Of a DNA stretch of 18,372 nucleotides, positions 1 to 8,762 are shown one piece after another. The stretch lies in contig CAJBSQ010000433.1 in NCBI GenBank assembly GCA_903958265.1, positions 1 to 18,372 on the forward strand, written 5' to 3'. How positions within the stretch are numbered: position 1 is the first letter of the stretch; the number at the start of each line of letters is the position of its first letter. The position numbers and the translations under genes were made by a program. The stretch is from an uncultured Planctomycetaceae bacterium. Lineage in GTDB: Bacteria > Planctomycetota > Planctomycetia > Pirellulales > UBA1268. The notes beneath the pieces are model-generated. The model did not search any database and was not told the origin of the DNA. It worked only from the letters and a program-made list of their open reading frames with translations.

Positions 1-52
1 CGATCGCCCGCTCCACCGGCGCGAACCGCTCGTAGCCCGTCTCGTCGACCAT
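1..52 (-). CDS. 5' end of an unidentified leftward gene (cut by window edge)
   Basis: Only the first 17 codons lie in the window. They read MVDETGYERFAPVERAI and are open to the edge. The start at 52 is chosen because a perfect GGAGG (complement of 62-66) precedes it with a 9-nt spacer. An in-frame ATG at 76 is also possible, and an in-frame TGA at 82-80 caps the frame just above it. The gene is divergent from glgB, with roughly 110-135 bp between them. Seventeen residues are not enough to name a family, so no function is proposed. The ribosome-binding site and plausible amino-acid composition are the only support. Confidence 0.45.
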   Translation of the reverse strand, partial: MVDETGYERFAPVERAI

Positions 53-187
53 CCTCACCGGCCTCCACCGTCGCATCCGTCACGACCGACGGCACGCCTG
101 CCGTCGTTTGCGTCGCCCGCGGCGGCGCGAAGCCCTGCCGTGTGTCACGATTGTACGGTCCTTCCCCGAATCGCCGGCCACACCCCC
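53..187. other. Divergent intergenic region, unidentified gene / glgB
   Basis: This 135-bp spacer holds the Shine-Dalgarno of the leftward gene (62-66). It also contains a TACAAT hexamer on the minus strand (155-150) that resembles a -10 box but has no acceptable -35 partner at 16-18 nt. I see no convincing rightward promoter and no Shine-Dalgarno before glgB. An in-frame GTG at 140 could add 16 residues to GlgB. Confidence 0.4.
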
Positions 188-2071
188 ATGCTCTCCGAGT
201 ACGACCTGCACCTGATCGGCGAAGGCCGGCACTGGAAGAGCTACGAGCGGCTCGGCGCCCACCTCGAGACGCACGACGGCGTCCGGGGCGTGAACTTCGC
301 CGTCTGGGCCCCGAATGCCGACGGCGTGTCGATCGTCGGAGATTTCAACGGCTGGCATGCCGCGACGCATCGGATGCACAAGCGGATCCCCTCGGGTGTC
401 TGGGAACTCTTCGTTCCGGGCCTCGACGCTGGCACGCTCTACAAGTTCCGGGTGCACGCCAACGGCGGGCATTCCGACCGTTCCGACCCCTATGGTTTCG
501 GGGCCGAGGTGCCCCCGCGGACGGCATCGCAGGTGATCGATCTCACGGCCTACCAGTGGCATGACGGCGATTGGATGGCAGGCCGCGCCGCCCGCAACTC
601 GCTCGCGGCCCCGCTGACGATCTACGAACTGCACCTGGGCAGCTGGCGGCGACCGGGCGACGACCCGCACCGCTGGCTCTCCTACGCCGACCTCGAGCGG
701 GAACTCGTGCCCTACGTGGTCGAGATGGGGTTCACGCACGTTCAACTCCTGCCCCCCACGGAGCACCCGCTGTCGGCGAGCTGGGGCTACCAGACGATCG
801 GCCTGTTCGCGGCGACGAGTCGCTTCGGTCCGCCGCAGGCGCTGATGTCGCTGATCGACGCACTGCACCGGGCCGGCGTGGGCGTGATCATCGACTGGGT
901 GCCCGCCCACTTCCCGAAGGACGGCCACGGCCTGCGGCAGTTTGACGGCACGGCGCTCTACGAGCACGAAGACCCGCGAAAGGGTGAGCATCCCGACTGG
1001 GGCACGCTGATCTACAACTACGGCCGCAACGAGGTGGCCAACTACCTGATCTCGAGCGCCCTGTTCTGGCTGGAGCACTACCACGTCGACGGGCTGCGGG
1101 TCGACGCGGTGGCCTCGATGCTCTACCTCGACTACAGCCGCCAAGAGGGGGAGTGGGAGCCGAACTGCTTCGGTGGCCGCGAAAACCTCGAGGCCGTCGA
1201 GTTTCTCAAGACCTTCAACATCCAGGTGCACGAGCAGTTCCCCGGCACACTGACGATCGCCGAAGAATCGACCGCATGGCCTGGCGTCTCGCGGCCGACC
1301 TACGTGGGGGGCCTCGGCTTCAGCCTCAAGTGGAACATGGGCTGGATGAACGACACGCTGCGGTACATGCGGCACGATCCCGTGCACCGCAAGTATCACC
1401 ACGACGAACTCACCTTCAGCCTGATCTATGCGTTCCACGAGAACTTCGTCCTGCCGCTGTCGCACGACGAGGTGGTGCACGGAAAGGGCTCGCTGATCGG
1501 CCAGATGCCCGGCGACGACTGGCAGAAGTTCGCAAACCTGCGGCTGCTCTACGCCTACATGTGGTGCCACCCCGGCAAGAAACTGATGTTCATGGGGGGT
1601 GAGTTTGGCCAGCGGGCCGAGTGGAACTTCGACGAGAGCTTGCAGTGGCACCTCCTCGAAGGGGAGCAGCATCGGGGGCTGTCGCGGGCCGTGGCCGACC
1701 TCAACGCCCTCGTCCGCCGGGAACCCGCCCTCCACGAGCTCGACTTCGACGGCCTCGGCTTCGAGTGGATCGACTGCCACAACTGGCAGGACAGCGTGCT
1801 GGCCTTCGCCCGCCGGGCACACGATCCCCACGACCGCCTGATCGTATGCTGCAACTTTACGCCCGTGCCTCGCGAGGGCTACCGGCTCGGCGTGCCTCAC
1901 GGCGGCGTCTACGACGAGGTCTTCAACAGCGATTCCGCCTGGTATGGCGGCGGCAATCTCGGCAATGCCGGGGCCATCGAAGCGACCGCCGAGCCACACC
2001 ACGGCCACGAGTTCTCGCTCAGCCTCACGCTGCCCCCGCTGGCAGCGGTCGTACTCAAGCCGCGCCGCTGA
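188..2071 (+). CDS. glgB: 1,4-alpha-glucan branching enzyme GlgB
   Basis: GlgB makes alpha-1,6 branches in glycogen by moving pieces of alpha-1,4 chain; it is cytoplasmic and belongs to GH13. With the start at ATG 188 the protein has 627 residues, the length of the shorter class with one N-terminal CBM48 domain (about residues 15-105) rather than two. The catalytic barrel shows DGLRVDAVASM with the nucleophile Asp306, AEEST with the acid/base Glu359, and LSHDEVVHGKGS with the transition-state Asp427. The C-terminal beta domain runs to the end. The start was chosen because MLSEYDLHLIGEGRHWKSYE matches the usual beginning of the family. GTG 140 would add 16 unrelated residues. No Shine-Dalgarno is visible. 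It stops 4 bp short of the convergent stop of the PpiD-like gene. No other glycogen gene is in the window. Confidence 0.96.
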   Translation: MLSEYDLHLIGEGRHWKSYERLGAHLETHDGVRGVNFAVWAPNADGVSIVGDFNGWHAATHRMHKRIPSGVWELFVPGLDAGTLYKFRVHANGGHSDRSDPYGFGAEVPPRTASQVIDLTAYQWHDGDWMAGRAARNSLAAPLTIYELHLGSWRRPGDDPHRWLSYADLERELVPYVVEMGFTHVQLLPPTEHPLSASWGYQTIGLFAATSRFGPPQALMSLIDALHRAGVGVIIDWVPAHFPKDGHGLRQFDGTALYEHEDPRKGEHPDWGTLIYNYGRNEVANYLISSALFWLEHYHVDGLRVDAVASMLYLDYSRQEGEWEPNCFGGRENLEAVEFLKTFNIQVHEQFPGTLTIAEESTAWPGVSRPTYVGGLGFSLKWNMGWMNDTLRYMRHDPVHRKYHHDELTFSLIYAFHENFVLPLSHDEVVHGKGSLIGQMPGDDWQKFANLRLLYAYMWCHPGKKLMFMGGEFGQRAEWNFDESLQWHLLEGEQHRGLSRAVADLNALVRREPALHELDFDGLGFEWIDCHNWQDSVLAFARRAHDPHDRLIVCCNFTPVPREGYRLGVPHGGVYDEVFNSDSAWYGGGNLGNAGAIEATAEPHHGHEFSLSLTLPPLAAVVLKPRR

Positions 2072-2075
2072 CCCG

Positions 2076-4271
2076 TTACTGCAGTTCGGGGCCGCGGGGC
2101 TCCCGCTTCCACGAGACGGCGTGCTTCTTCTCGATCGACTCGAGCCAGCGATCGTAGACCTGCCGGGTGTCGCCCTCGGCCACCGCGGCCAGCCGCCTGG
2201 GATCCTTCGCCGCCGCGATAAACAGCTCCTTGAGCTGAGCCTCGTCGGGTTCGAACGACCCCAGCCGGATCGCATAGCAGACCGTCTTCGGCTCGTTGAA
2301 CGCCACCGTCGACTGGCCGGGCTCGAGGGCAAACACCGCCTGCATGACTTCCTCCCCCGGCATGGCGAGGCCTTCAGGCTGCGAGCGCTCCGGTGCGGAC
2401 CCGAACGGGGCGGTGCCCCGGGTGAGCCAGGTGAACGGTCCGACCTTCTCGACCTCGAGCCCACCGCGGGAGGCGGCGACCGCCTCGAGCGTCTTGCCCT
2501 CCTTGGCCTCGGTCACCAGTTCCTCCGCCGCCTTGCGGGCCAGCGGGCGGGCTTCGACGATCCGCCAGGCCCGCAACACGTCCTCGCGGGCCGACTGAAA
2601 CGACGGAGTGAACTCCGGCTGGTCTTCGGTCTTCCAGGATACGTATCGATTGCCGTCGATGTCTCGCGAGGTGACGGCCTGAAGCATCTGGGCCACGCCG
2701 CCAAAAATCGTGTCGATCCATCGCTGCTGCCGCATGCCGAGTTCTCGGGACGCCGCAAACTCGAAACTGCCGCCGATGCCACCGGCCGCGAAGGCCTGGG
2801 TCGCGTTGAGGAGGTCCGACGTACCCCCTTCGAGGCCCTGTATCTCGGCGATCTTCTTGACATCGGGTGGCGAGGGGGCGGGGCCCGCACCGTCACCTGC
2901 CACCTGCCAGAGCGCGAGTGACTCCCCGTACTTCGCGACGTCGGTCTTCACGGCATCGAAGATCGCCGAGATCCGCTTGTCGACGGCTTCGTCGGTGAGC
3001 CGCTTCACGATGTCATCCCGGACCTTGTCGAGCGGTTCGAACTCCGCCGGCTGGGCTGGGGCGTCGGTGGTGGTGCCGGCGGCGGCTGGAGTTGCAGCCG
3101 GCGTGGCCGTACCGGAGGCCACGGGGTTTGGGGCGGTGGGTGCCGCCGCGTCCTTCACGGCCTCGCCAGTTGCTGGCTTCGGAGCCTCGGTGGTTACCGC
3201 TGATGGCTGGCGAAACGCCACCTGCCGGGTCGCTCCGCGGGTCACACTCGAGCCATCCTTCACGCCAGCGGGGGCCGCGGCGGGCTTGCCTTCAGTCGCG
3301 TCCGCCGGCGCCTCGACAGGGGGTTTCGTGGCGTCGTCTTTTGCATCCGCCGCATCCGGGGTCTCTGATTCAGGCTTCGTCACGCCGATTTCCTGCGTCT
3401 CGACCGGCTTCACTCGGAAGAGCGAGGCTTTGCGGTCTTCGTAAAACGCGGTGATCTGCTCGGCGGTGATTTTCTTCTCCTCTTCGTCGCGAAAGACGCC
3501 AGCTTTGGCCACGAGATAGTCGTACCGGGCTCGATGAGGCTGCCGGAAGCCGGGCGCGGGGCTACGGGCCTCAGGCAACTCATCCCGGTGGGCATCGAAG
3601 AAGGCCCGCAGCACCGGTTCGGCCGGCTCGGGGAGTTGGTCGACGAACTTCTCCACCACGACGGGAACGGCCTCGATGGTCGCGCCCTGCTCGAGCCGGC
3701 GGTAGTAGTCCCACCGCACGCCCGGCGGCGCGGCCTCGAACCCGACCCCGCCGAGCAGCAGGGTCTCCATCCGGCGGGCCATCAGAACTGTCCGCAAGGC
3801 CTCGAACACGTCTTCCTGCGAGATTCCCATGCGGCCGCCGATACCGGCGACGATCGCGTCGAAATCCTTTGGCGGGACGAGGTCGTTGGTCCATTCAGCC
3901 AGAAACTGGTTGATGGCGGAGTTGCTGATGACGATCCCGTTGGCCTCGGCCTCTCGGGCCAGCAGGAGGGTGTCGACCACGTCTTTTTCATCGTCTGCCA
4001 GACGCATTCGCGAGGGATCCTGGCCGGAGGCGGCCATGGTCGCGACCAGGAACTGGTTCATGACCTTCCGCATGATCACGGCCCGCTGGACGCCGCTCTC
4101 GCGAAGGCCGCCCCCCGTCCACGACACCACCAGCGGATCGGGGCCTCCCGAGCCACCCCCGCCCATCTGGAGGATCGGCGGGAGCACGAAGAACGCGAGC
4201 ATCTCCATGATCGCCAGGGCGGCCAGGGCCGCCTTCTCGTACTGGCGAAAAACTCCGAAGGATCCGGCCAT
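2076..4271 (-). CDS. Membrane-anchored PpiD/SurA-like periplasmic folding protein
   Basis: This 731-residue protein resembles the SurA_N/PpiD group, which chaperones proteins leaving the Sec channel. After a short cytoplasmic start (MAGSFGVFRQYEK) there is one membrane segment at about residues 14-34, then a helical SurA-N-like domain (about 50-230). Next comes an Ala/Pro/Thr/Glu-rich stretch (about 310-440) that looks like an unstructured linker. The C-terminal part is alpha/beta and ends with a passage like the last strand-helix-strand of parvulin (GPFTWL, then FALEPGQS and YAIRLGSF). I cannot see a complete parvulin domain with its usual His/Cys/Asp residues, so isomerase activity is doubtful. 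The ATG at 4271 is chosen because it puts the membrane segment at the N-terminus and has AGGCGG 4 nt upstream; the open frame above it (to 4565) runs into topA. It is divergent from topA and convergent with glgB. Confidence 0.8.
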   Translation of the reverse strand: MAGSFGVFRQYEKAALAALAIMEMLAFFVLPPILQMGGGGSGGPDPLVVSWTGGGLRESGVQRAVIMRKVMNQFLVATMAASGQDPSRMRLADDEKDVVDTLLLAREAEANGIVISNSAINQFLAEWTNDLVPPKDFDAIVAGIGGRMGISQEDVFEALRTVLMARRMETLLLGGVGFEAAPPGVRWDYYRRLEQGATIEAVPVVVEKFVDQLPEPAEPVLRAFFDAHRDELPEARSPAPGFRQPHRARYDYLVAKAGVFRDEEEKKITAEQITAFYEDRKASLFRVKPVETQEIGVTKPESETPDAADAKDDATKPPVEAPADATEGKPAAAPAGVKDGSSVTRGATRQVAFRQPSAVTTEAPKPATGEAVKDAAAPTAPNPVASGTATPAATPAAAGTTTDAPAQPAEFEPLDKVRDDIVKRLTDEAVDKRISAIFDAVKTDVAKYGESLALWQVAGDGAGPAPSPPDVKKIAEIQGLEGGTSDLLNATQAFAAGGIGGSFEFAASRELGMRQQRWIDTIFGGVAQMLQAVTSRDIDGNRYVSWKTEDQPEFTPSFQSAREDVLRAWRIVEARPLARKAAEELVTEAKEGKTLEAVAASRGGLEVEKVGPFTWLTRGTAPFGSAPERSQPEGLAMPGEEVMQAVFALEPGQSTVAFNEPKTVCYAIRLGSFEPDEAQLKELFIAAAKDPRRLAAVAEGDTRQVYDRWLESIEKKHAVSWKREPRGPELQ

Positions 4272-4316
4272 GGAACCGCCTGTAGGCTGTTGACTCGACG
4301 GCAAAACCGCCGAGGC

Positions 4317-4346
4317 TTGACAAGGAAAGATCGCGGAGGGTAACGC
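4317..4346 (+). promoter_or_regulatory. Weak candidate promoter for topA
   Basis: A perfect TTGACA (4317-4322) is followed 18 nt later by TAACGC (4341-4346), a poor -10. If real, the topA leader would be about 120 nt long and would contain the 4392-4408 inverted repeat. The -35 lies in the near-palindrome CTTGACAAG, so the same bases also offer TTGTCA to the other strand. Low confidence because of the weak -10. Confidence 0.25.
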
Positions 4347-4381
4347 TGGTTGGCCGCACGCAGGGCGGCGACAGGTCGCAG

Positions 4382-4409
4382 ATTGTAGCGCTGGCGCTGC
4401 CTGCGCCAA
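4382..4409 (-). promoter_or_regulatory. Candidate sigma70-type promoter for the PpiD-like gene, overlapped by an inverted repeat
   Basis: Read leftward, TTGGCG (4409-4404) and TACAAT (4387-4382) are separated by 16 nt, giving 4/6 and 5/6 matches to the sigma70 consensus. Transcription would start near 4375, leaving a leader of about 100 nt before the ATG at 4271. The inverted repeat TGGCGC/GCGCCA (4392-4397 and 4403-4408, 5-nt loop) sits inside the -35/spacer interval. That is where an operator would be placed, but the match could be chance in GC-rich DNA. Confidence 0.4.
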
Positions 4410-4473
4410 TCCCGATGGTCCCTGGCCCGCCTCCCCACACGTCCGACCGCTTCGCCCCCGACGAGCCCCCACC

Positions 4474-7260
4474 ATGGCCAAAAGAATGTCCAAAAAAGCC
4501 GCCGCAGCCCGTCGAGGCGGCAGCCGTTCGGCCGCGGAAAGCCCGCGATCGGCGGCCGTTCCCAAGGGTGATTACCAGCTGGTGATCGTGGAGAGCCCGG
4601 CCAAGGCGAAGACGATCGAGAAGTACCTCGGGCCGGGATTCGTCGTGAAGGCCTCGATCGGCCACATCCGGGACCTGCCGAGCAAATCGCCCAAAGGCTC
4701 GAAGCAGCCGGTGCCGGGCGTGGATCTCGACCATGACTTCACGCCCACCTACGAGATCGACGGCGACAAGGCGAAAACGGTCACCGAACTCCGGCGACTC
4801 GCGAAGGGCGCCAGCGACATCTGGTTCGCCACCGACTTGGATCGCGAGGGGGAGGCGATCGCCTGGCACCTCACCCAGGTGCTCGGAGTCGATCCTGCGA
4901 TCGCCAAGCGGGTGACCTTCGACGCGATCACGAAGTCGGAGGTGCAGCGGGCCTTCCAGTCGCCACGGGCGATCAACATGCCCCGCGTGGAGGCCCAGCA
5001 GGCCCGGCGGATCGTCGACCGCATCGTTGGCTACCAGGTGTCGCCGATCCTCTGGAAGAAGGTCGCGGGTGGGCTCTCCGCCGGCCGCGTCCAGAGCGTG
5101 GCCACGCGGATCGTGGTGGAGCGAGAGCAGGAGATCCGGGCGTTCACGCCGTCGGAGTCGTGGGAGATCACGGCCTGCATGGCGTTTGACGTCGCGGCGG
5201 CTGCATCGCTGCACGCCGAGTGGGCGACCTTCATGGCCCGCCGCGACGAACGCGGCCGGCCGCCGTTCGTGCGTGACCGCGTGGCGTGGCTCGCCGACCA
5301 TCGCTCGCTGGCCTGCGATCTGGTCGAGGTGGGAGGCAAGCCGCTGAAGATCGAGGCCGACAACACGTCAGTAGCCGACCTCGCCGGAGGCGTGGAGGCC
5401 GCGGCGGCGGCGGCGGGCCTGCTCGACATCGAGGTCGTGCGGACGACCGACGAATCGGGGAAGGGACGTGGCCGCAACGTCATCCGTCTCAGCGGCCGGC
5501 CCGACCCGGCGGCCCGCTACACGGTCGAGTCGATCGACGTCACCCGCACCCGCTCCCGGCCCTATCCGCCGTTCATCACCAGCACGCTCCAGCAGGCCGC
5601 CAGCAGCCGGCTCGGCATGTCGACCGATCGCACGATGAGGATCGCCCAGCAGCTCTACGAGGGCATCGACCTGCCCGACGAGGGCCGCGTGGGCCTGATC
5701 ACCTACATGCGAACCGACTCGACAAACCTCTCGCGGGAGGCGGTCGAGATGGCCCGCCGCTACCTCGAACAGCGGCACGGGGCGGCCTACGTGCCCGAGA
5801 AGCCCCGCTCCTACACCAGTTCCAACGAAAGCGCCCAGGAGGCCCACGAGGCGATCCGCCCCACCGACGCCGCCCGCGAGCCCGACCTGATCGCCGCGGC
5901 CCTCAGCGACGAGCAGCTGAAGGTCTATCGGCTGATCTGGCAGTGCTTCGTGGCCTGCCAGTCGACGGATGCCGAATGGGATTCGACCAGCGTCCGGATG
6001 CGGCGGAGCGACCGCGACTCCGGCGCCGTCTTCAAGGCCAGCGGTCGCGTGCTCCGGTTCGACGGCTTCTATGCGATCAGCGGCACGCCGCGGGACGACG
6101 GCGACCAGGTGCTCCCCGACTTCGACAAGGGAACCAAGCTGGCCCCGTTCGACATCGAGCCGCGGCAGAAGTTCCAGGCGCCGCCCCCGCGGTTCACCGA
6201 AGCCACGCTCGTGAAGAAGATGGAGGAGGAGGGGATCGGCAGGCCTTCGACCTACGCCAGCATCATCAACGTGATCGAGAACCGGGGCTACGTGACCCAG
6301 CAAGACCGGCGGTTTCACGCCACGGCGATCGGCGAGGCGGTGACCGGGTTCCTCAAACGCGGCTTCCACGATCAGTTCATCGAAATCGGCTACACCCGCG
6401 GGATCGAGCGGGAACTCGACCAGGTAGCGCAGGGCGCCAAGAAGTGGACCGACATGCTCCACGAGTTTCACAGCGAACTGTCGCCGAAGCTCGACCAGGC
6501 GCTCGATCAGCCGCACGAGAAGGGCAAGTCGGAGCCGTCTCTGTACGCCTGCCCGGAATGCGGCCGGCGGCTGGAATATCGGCTCGGCGGCAAGGGGGAG
6601 TTTCTCTCCTGCTCGGGCTACAACGAGAAGATCATCGAGGAGGCTCCGGCCCCGGCGCTCACCGCCAAGGGCAAGAAGTCCAAGCGGGTGGTCAAGCCGA
6701 AGGAGCGGCCCGCCTGCTCCTATGCCATGCCGGTGGACCGGCAGCGACGGCCCCTCCTCCCCGAGCAGATCGACCTGCTCTCGCCGGCGGGCGTGCCGAT
6801 GGTGAAGCGGACGGGACGCTTCGGCGACTTTCTCGTCGAGGACAAGCCGCGGCCGGTGAAGCCGAAGGGAAAGAAGGCCCAGGAGGCCGCGGCGGCCGAA
6901 CCGCCCCCGTTCATCCTCAACCTCGACCGCAAGGCCTGCATCAAGTTTCCGTCACCGCCGCCGTTGGTCACCGACATCGCCTGCCCGAAGTGTGGCGACC
7001 TGATGAACCTCCGCGACGGCAAGCGGGGCCCGTGGCTCGGCTGCCGGGCCTTCCCGAAGTGCCGCGGCCGCGAGGCGTTTACAAAGCTTCCGGAGAACCG
7101 TCAGCAGGCGCTCGAGAAAGAGCTGAAGTCGCACATGAGCGGCCAGACGAAGCTCGTGCTCACCCGCCGCGACGGTGAGACGCGAGTCGAGGAGGGCACG
7201 CCGCTGGCGGCGCTGACGATGGAGGGCGGGATCGCCGAACTGCAGAAGTTCGAGAGCTGA
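4474..7260 (+). CDS. topA: DNA topoisomerase I (type IA)
   Basis: TopA relaxes negative supercoils by cutting one strand through a 5'-phosphotyrosine. This copy has 928 residues. After a basic, Ala-rich tail (about 1-30) the Toprim domain shows VIVESPAKAKTIEKYLG with Glu40 and Lys44, then DLDREGE with Asp121, Asp123 and Glu125 for Mg2+. The hinge motif VEAQQARRIVDRIVGYQVSP follows. The active-site Tyr411 lies in ITYMRTDSTNLS, and RPSTYASII closes the core. The C-terminal DNA-binding part has a first zinc ribbon with Cys693, Cys696 and Cys713 but Lys719 where the fourth Cys is expected. A cysteine-poor repeat (around GRFGDF) follows, and then a complete four-Cys ribbon (Cys837, Cys840, Cys857, Cys863). 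No Shine-Dalgarno precedes ATG 4474. The stop is 21 bp from the convergent acpS stop. Confidence 0.97.
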   Translation: MAKRMSKKAAAARRGGSRSAAESPRSAAVPKGDYQLVIVESPAKAKTIEKYLGPGFVVKASIGHIRDLPSKSPKGSKQPVPGVDLDHDFTPTYEIDGDKAKTVTELRRLAKGASDIWFATDLDREGEAIAWHLTQVLGVDPAIAKRVTFDAITKSEVQRAFQSPRAINMPRVEAQQARRIVDRIVGYQVSPILWKKVAGGLSAGRVQSVATRIVVEREQEIRAFTPSESWEITACMAFDVAAAASLHAEWATFMARRDERGRPPFVRDRVAWLADHRSLACDLVEVGGKPLKIEADNTSVADLAGGVEAAAAAAGLLDIEVVRTTDESGKGRGRNVIRLSGRPDPAARYTVESIDVTRTRSRPYPPFITSTLQQAASSRLGMSTDRTMRIAQQLYEGIDLPDEGRVGLITYMRTDSTNLSREAVEMARRYLEQRHGAAYVPEKPRSYTSSNESAQEAHEAIRPTDAAREPDLIAAALSDEQLKVYRLIWQCFVACQSTDAEWDSTSVRMRRSDRDSGAVFKASGRVLRFDGFYAISGTPRDDGDQVLPDFDKGTKLAPFDIEPRQKFQAPPPRFTEATLVKKMEEEGIGRPSTYASIINVIENRGYVTQQDRRFHATAIGEAVTGFLKRGFHDQFIEIGYTRGIERELDQVAQGAKKWTDMLHEFHSELSPKLDQALDQPHEKGKSEPSLYACPECGRRLEYRLGGKGEFLSCSGYNEKIIEEAPAPALTAKGKKSKRVVKPKERPACSYAMPVDRQRRPLLPEQIDLLSPAGVPMVKRTGRFGDFLVEDKPRPVKPKGKKAQEAAAAEPPPFILNLDRKACIKFPSPPPLVTDIACPKCGDLMNLRDGKRGPWLGCRAFPKCRGREAFTKLPENRQQALEKELKSHMSGQTKLVLTRRDGETRVEEGTPLAALTMEGGIAELQKFES

Positions 7261-7281
7261 AGAGCCGTCACCTTTCTCTCC

Positions 7282-7701
7282 TCACAGCCACGGCATGTCC
7301 GTCGAGAACGTCCCCGGTGTCTCATCGAGGGCGACGGCGAACGCGGTGGCATGCGCGCGGCAGTGCGAGATGCTCACGAGGATGCAGCGGATCCCCATCT
7401 TGTCGGCCATCTCCTGCGTGCCCCCCTTGAGCGTCGCCTGCGGGCGGCCACCGGTGCCGTTGGTGACCTCGATGTCCCGCCAGCTGATGCCCCTCCGCCA
7501 GCCCGTGCCCAGGGCCTTGAGCACGGCCTCCTTCGCCGCCCAGCGGCCGGCGAAGTGCTGCGTGGCCATCTTCCGGGCTCGGCAGTACTCGATCTCGGCC
7601 GGCGTGTAGACCCGGTCGACGAACAGCTCGCCATGCCGCTCGATCATCTGTGCGATCCGGAGCACTTCGGTGATGTCGGTGCCGATGCCGAGGACGTTCA
7701 T
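7282..7701 (-). CDS. acpS: Holo-[acyl-carrier-protein] synthase
   Basis: AcpS moves the 4'-phosphopantetheine arm from CoA to a serine of acyl carrier protein, switching on fatty-acid synthesis. The protein has 139 residues, slightly long for the family because of a short C-terminal tail. It shows the two Mg2+-binding motifs: GIGTDITEV with Asp9 near the N-terminus, and FAGRWAAKEAVLKALGTG with Glu58. The ISH near the C-terminus (VSISHCRAHATAFAV) is also typical. The ATG overlaps the trpS stop as ATGA, and GGGAGG (complement of 7711-7716) lies 9 nt upstream inside trpS, so translation is likely coupled. It is the last gene of the pyrD-trpS-acpS operon. Confidence 0.95.
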   Translation of the reverse strand: MNVLGIGTDITEVLRIAQMIERHGELFVDRVYTPAEIEYCRARKMATQHFAGRWAAKEAVLKALGTGWRRGISWRDIEVTNGTGGRPQATLKGGTQEMADKMGIRCILVSISHCRAHATAFAVALDETPGTFSTDMPWL

Positions 7702-8762
7702 GCGCGGCGGCCTCCCGCCATCGGGGCCACCGCCGCCTCGCCGCGCGACAGGCCGCAGGCCCGCCGCGCCCGCGCGAGCACATCGCCCGCCCGCGTGCGG
7801 GCCTTGGCCGCCCCGGCCGCGAGGATCGCCTCGATCCGCCCCGGATCCGCCTCCAGTTCGGCGCGGCGGCTGCGGGCGGCGGCGAAGTGCGTGGCCGCCG
7901 CCTCCACGAGGGCCTTTTTCACCTCGCCGTAACCGAAGCCACCGCGGCGGTAGAGGTCGGCCATCTGCAGCCGGTCGGCCTCGGGGGCCAGCAGGGCATA
8001 GAGCTCGAACAGATGGTCTCCCTCGGGATCCTTGGGCTCCTCCATCGGCCGCGAATCGGTGGTGATCCGCATGATCTTCTTCTTTTGGGCGGCCGGCTCC
8101 TCGAAGACCTCGATCGTGTTCTCGTAGCTCTTGCTCATCTTCTGGCCGTCGGTGCCCGGCACCTTTGCCCCCTCCACGACCAGTCGTGGCTTGGGGAGCG
8201 TGAACACGTCGCCGTAGAGATGGTTGAAGGCTCCCGCGAGGTCGCGGCACACCTCGATGTGCTGCACCTGGTCTTCGCCCACCGGCACGACGGTGGCGTC
8301 ATACGCCAGGATGTCGGCGGCCATCAGGACGGGATAGGTGAAGAGCCCCGCATCGGCCGGCAGGCCGCGGTTCTTCTTGTCCTTGTAGGCGTGGCACCGT
8401 TCGAGCAGCCCCATCGGGGTCACGGTCATCAGCAGCCACGTCAGTTCGGTCACCTCGGGTACATCGGACTGCACGAACAGCACGGCCCGCTCGGGATCGA
8501 GGCCGAGGGCCACGAGGTCGACCGCCGCGGCATGCACGAGCGACCGCAGTCGGGCCGGCTCGCGGACGGTCGTGAGCGCGTGCAGGTCGGCGATGAAGTA
8601 GTAGGCCTCGTCGGCCGCCTGATGGGCGCCGGGCTGGAGGTCGATGTACTGCCGGATCGCGCCGAAGTAGTTGCCCCAGTGGAAGCGGCCCGTGGGCTGG
8701 ATGCCGGAGAGGGCGCGGGTGGTGCGGGCCGCAGCGACGGCGGGCGGGGCGTCAGGTGGCAT
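7698..8762 (-). CDS. trpS: Tryptophan--tRNA ligase
   Basis: TrpS charges tRNA-Trp and is a class I, dimeric, cytoplasmic synthetase. This copy has 354 residues, close to the bacterial norm. The HIGH-type signature is in PTGRFHWGNYFGA (HWGN at 28-31) and the KMSKS loop is exact at residues 208-212 (DGQKMSKSYENTI). GEDQVQHIE, which helps form the tryptophan/adenylate pocket, is also present. The start at 8762 overlaps the 3' end of pyrD by 11 nt in another frame. No Shine-Dalgarno is seen and no later start codon precedes the first conserved motif, so the overlap appears real. The TGA overlaps the acpS start. Confidence 0.96.
   Translation of the reverse strand: MPPDAPPAVAAARTTRALSGIQPTGRFHWGNYFGAIRQYIDLQPGAHQAADEAYYFIADLHALTTVREPARLRSLVHAAAVDLVALGLDPERAVLFVQSDVPEVTELTWLLMTVTPMGLLERCHAYKDKKNRGLPADAGLFTYPVLMAADILAYDATVVPVGEDQVQHIEVCRDLAGAFNHLYGDVFTLPKPRLVVEGAKVPGTDGQKMSKSYENTIEVFEEPAAQKKKIMRITTDSRPMEEPKDPEGDHLFELYALLAPEADRLQMADLYRRGGFGYGEVKKALVEAAATHFAAARSRRAELEADPGRIEAILAAGAAKARTRAGDVLARARRACGLSRGEAAVAPMAGGRRA

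Noticed and set aside
150..155. TACAAT on the minus strand as a -10 box for the left-edge gene
   Set aside because: No -35-like hexamer is found at 16-18 nt, and there is no TG extension.
80..2464. A 794-codon open frame on the minus strand opposite glgB
   Set aside because: Long open antisense frames are common in GC-rich codon-biased genes; it shows no domain, has a start rich in Arg/Ser and runs across the convergent gene boundary.
5286..7178. A 630-codon rightward frame inside topA
   Set aside because: It is an alternative frame of topA with Arg/Pro/Gly-biased translation and no recognisable motif, while the topA frame is conserved throughout.
7261..7281. Terminator between the convergent topA and acpS genes
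   Set aside because: The 21-bp gap has no inverted repeat.
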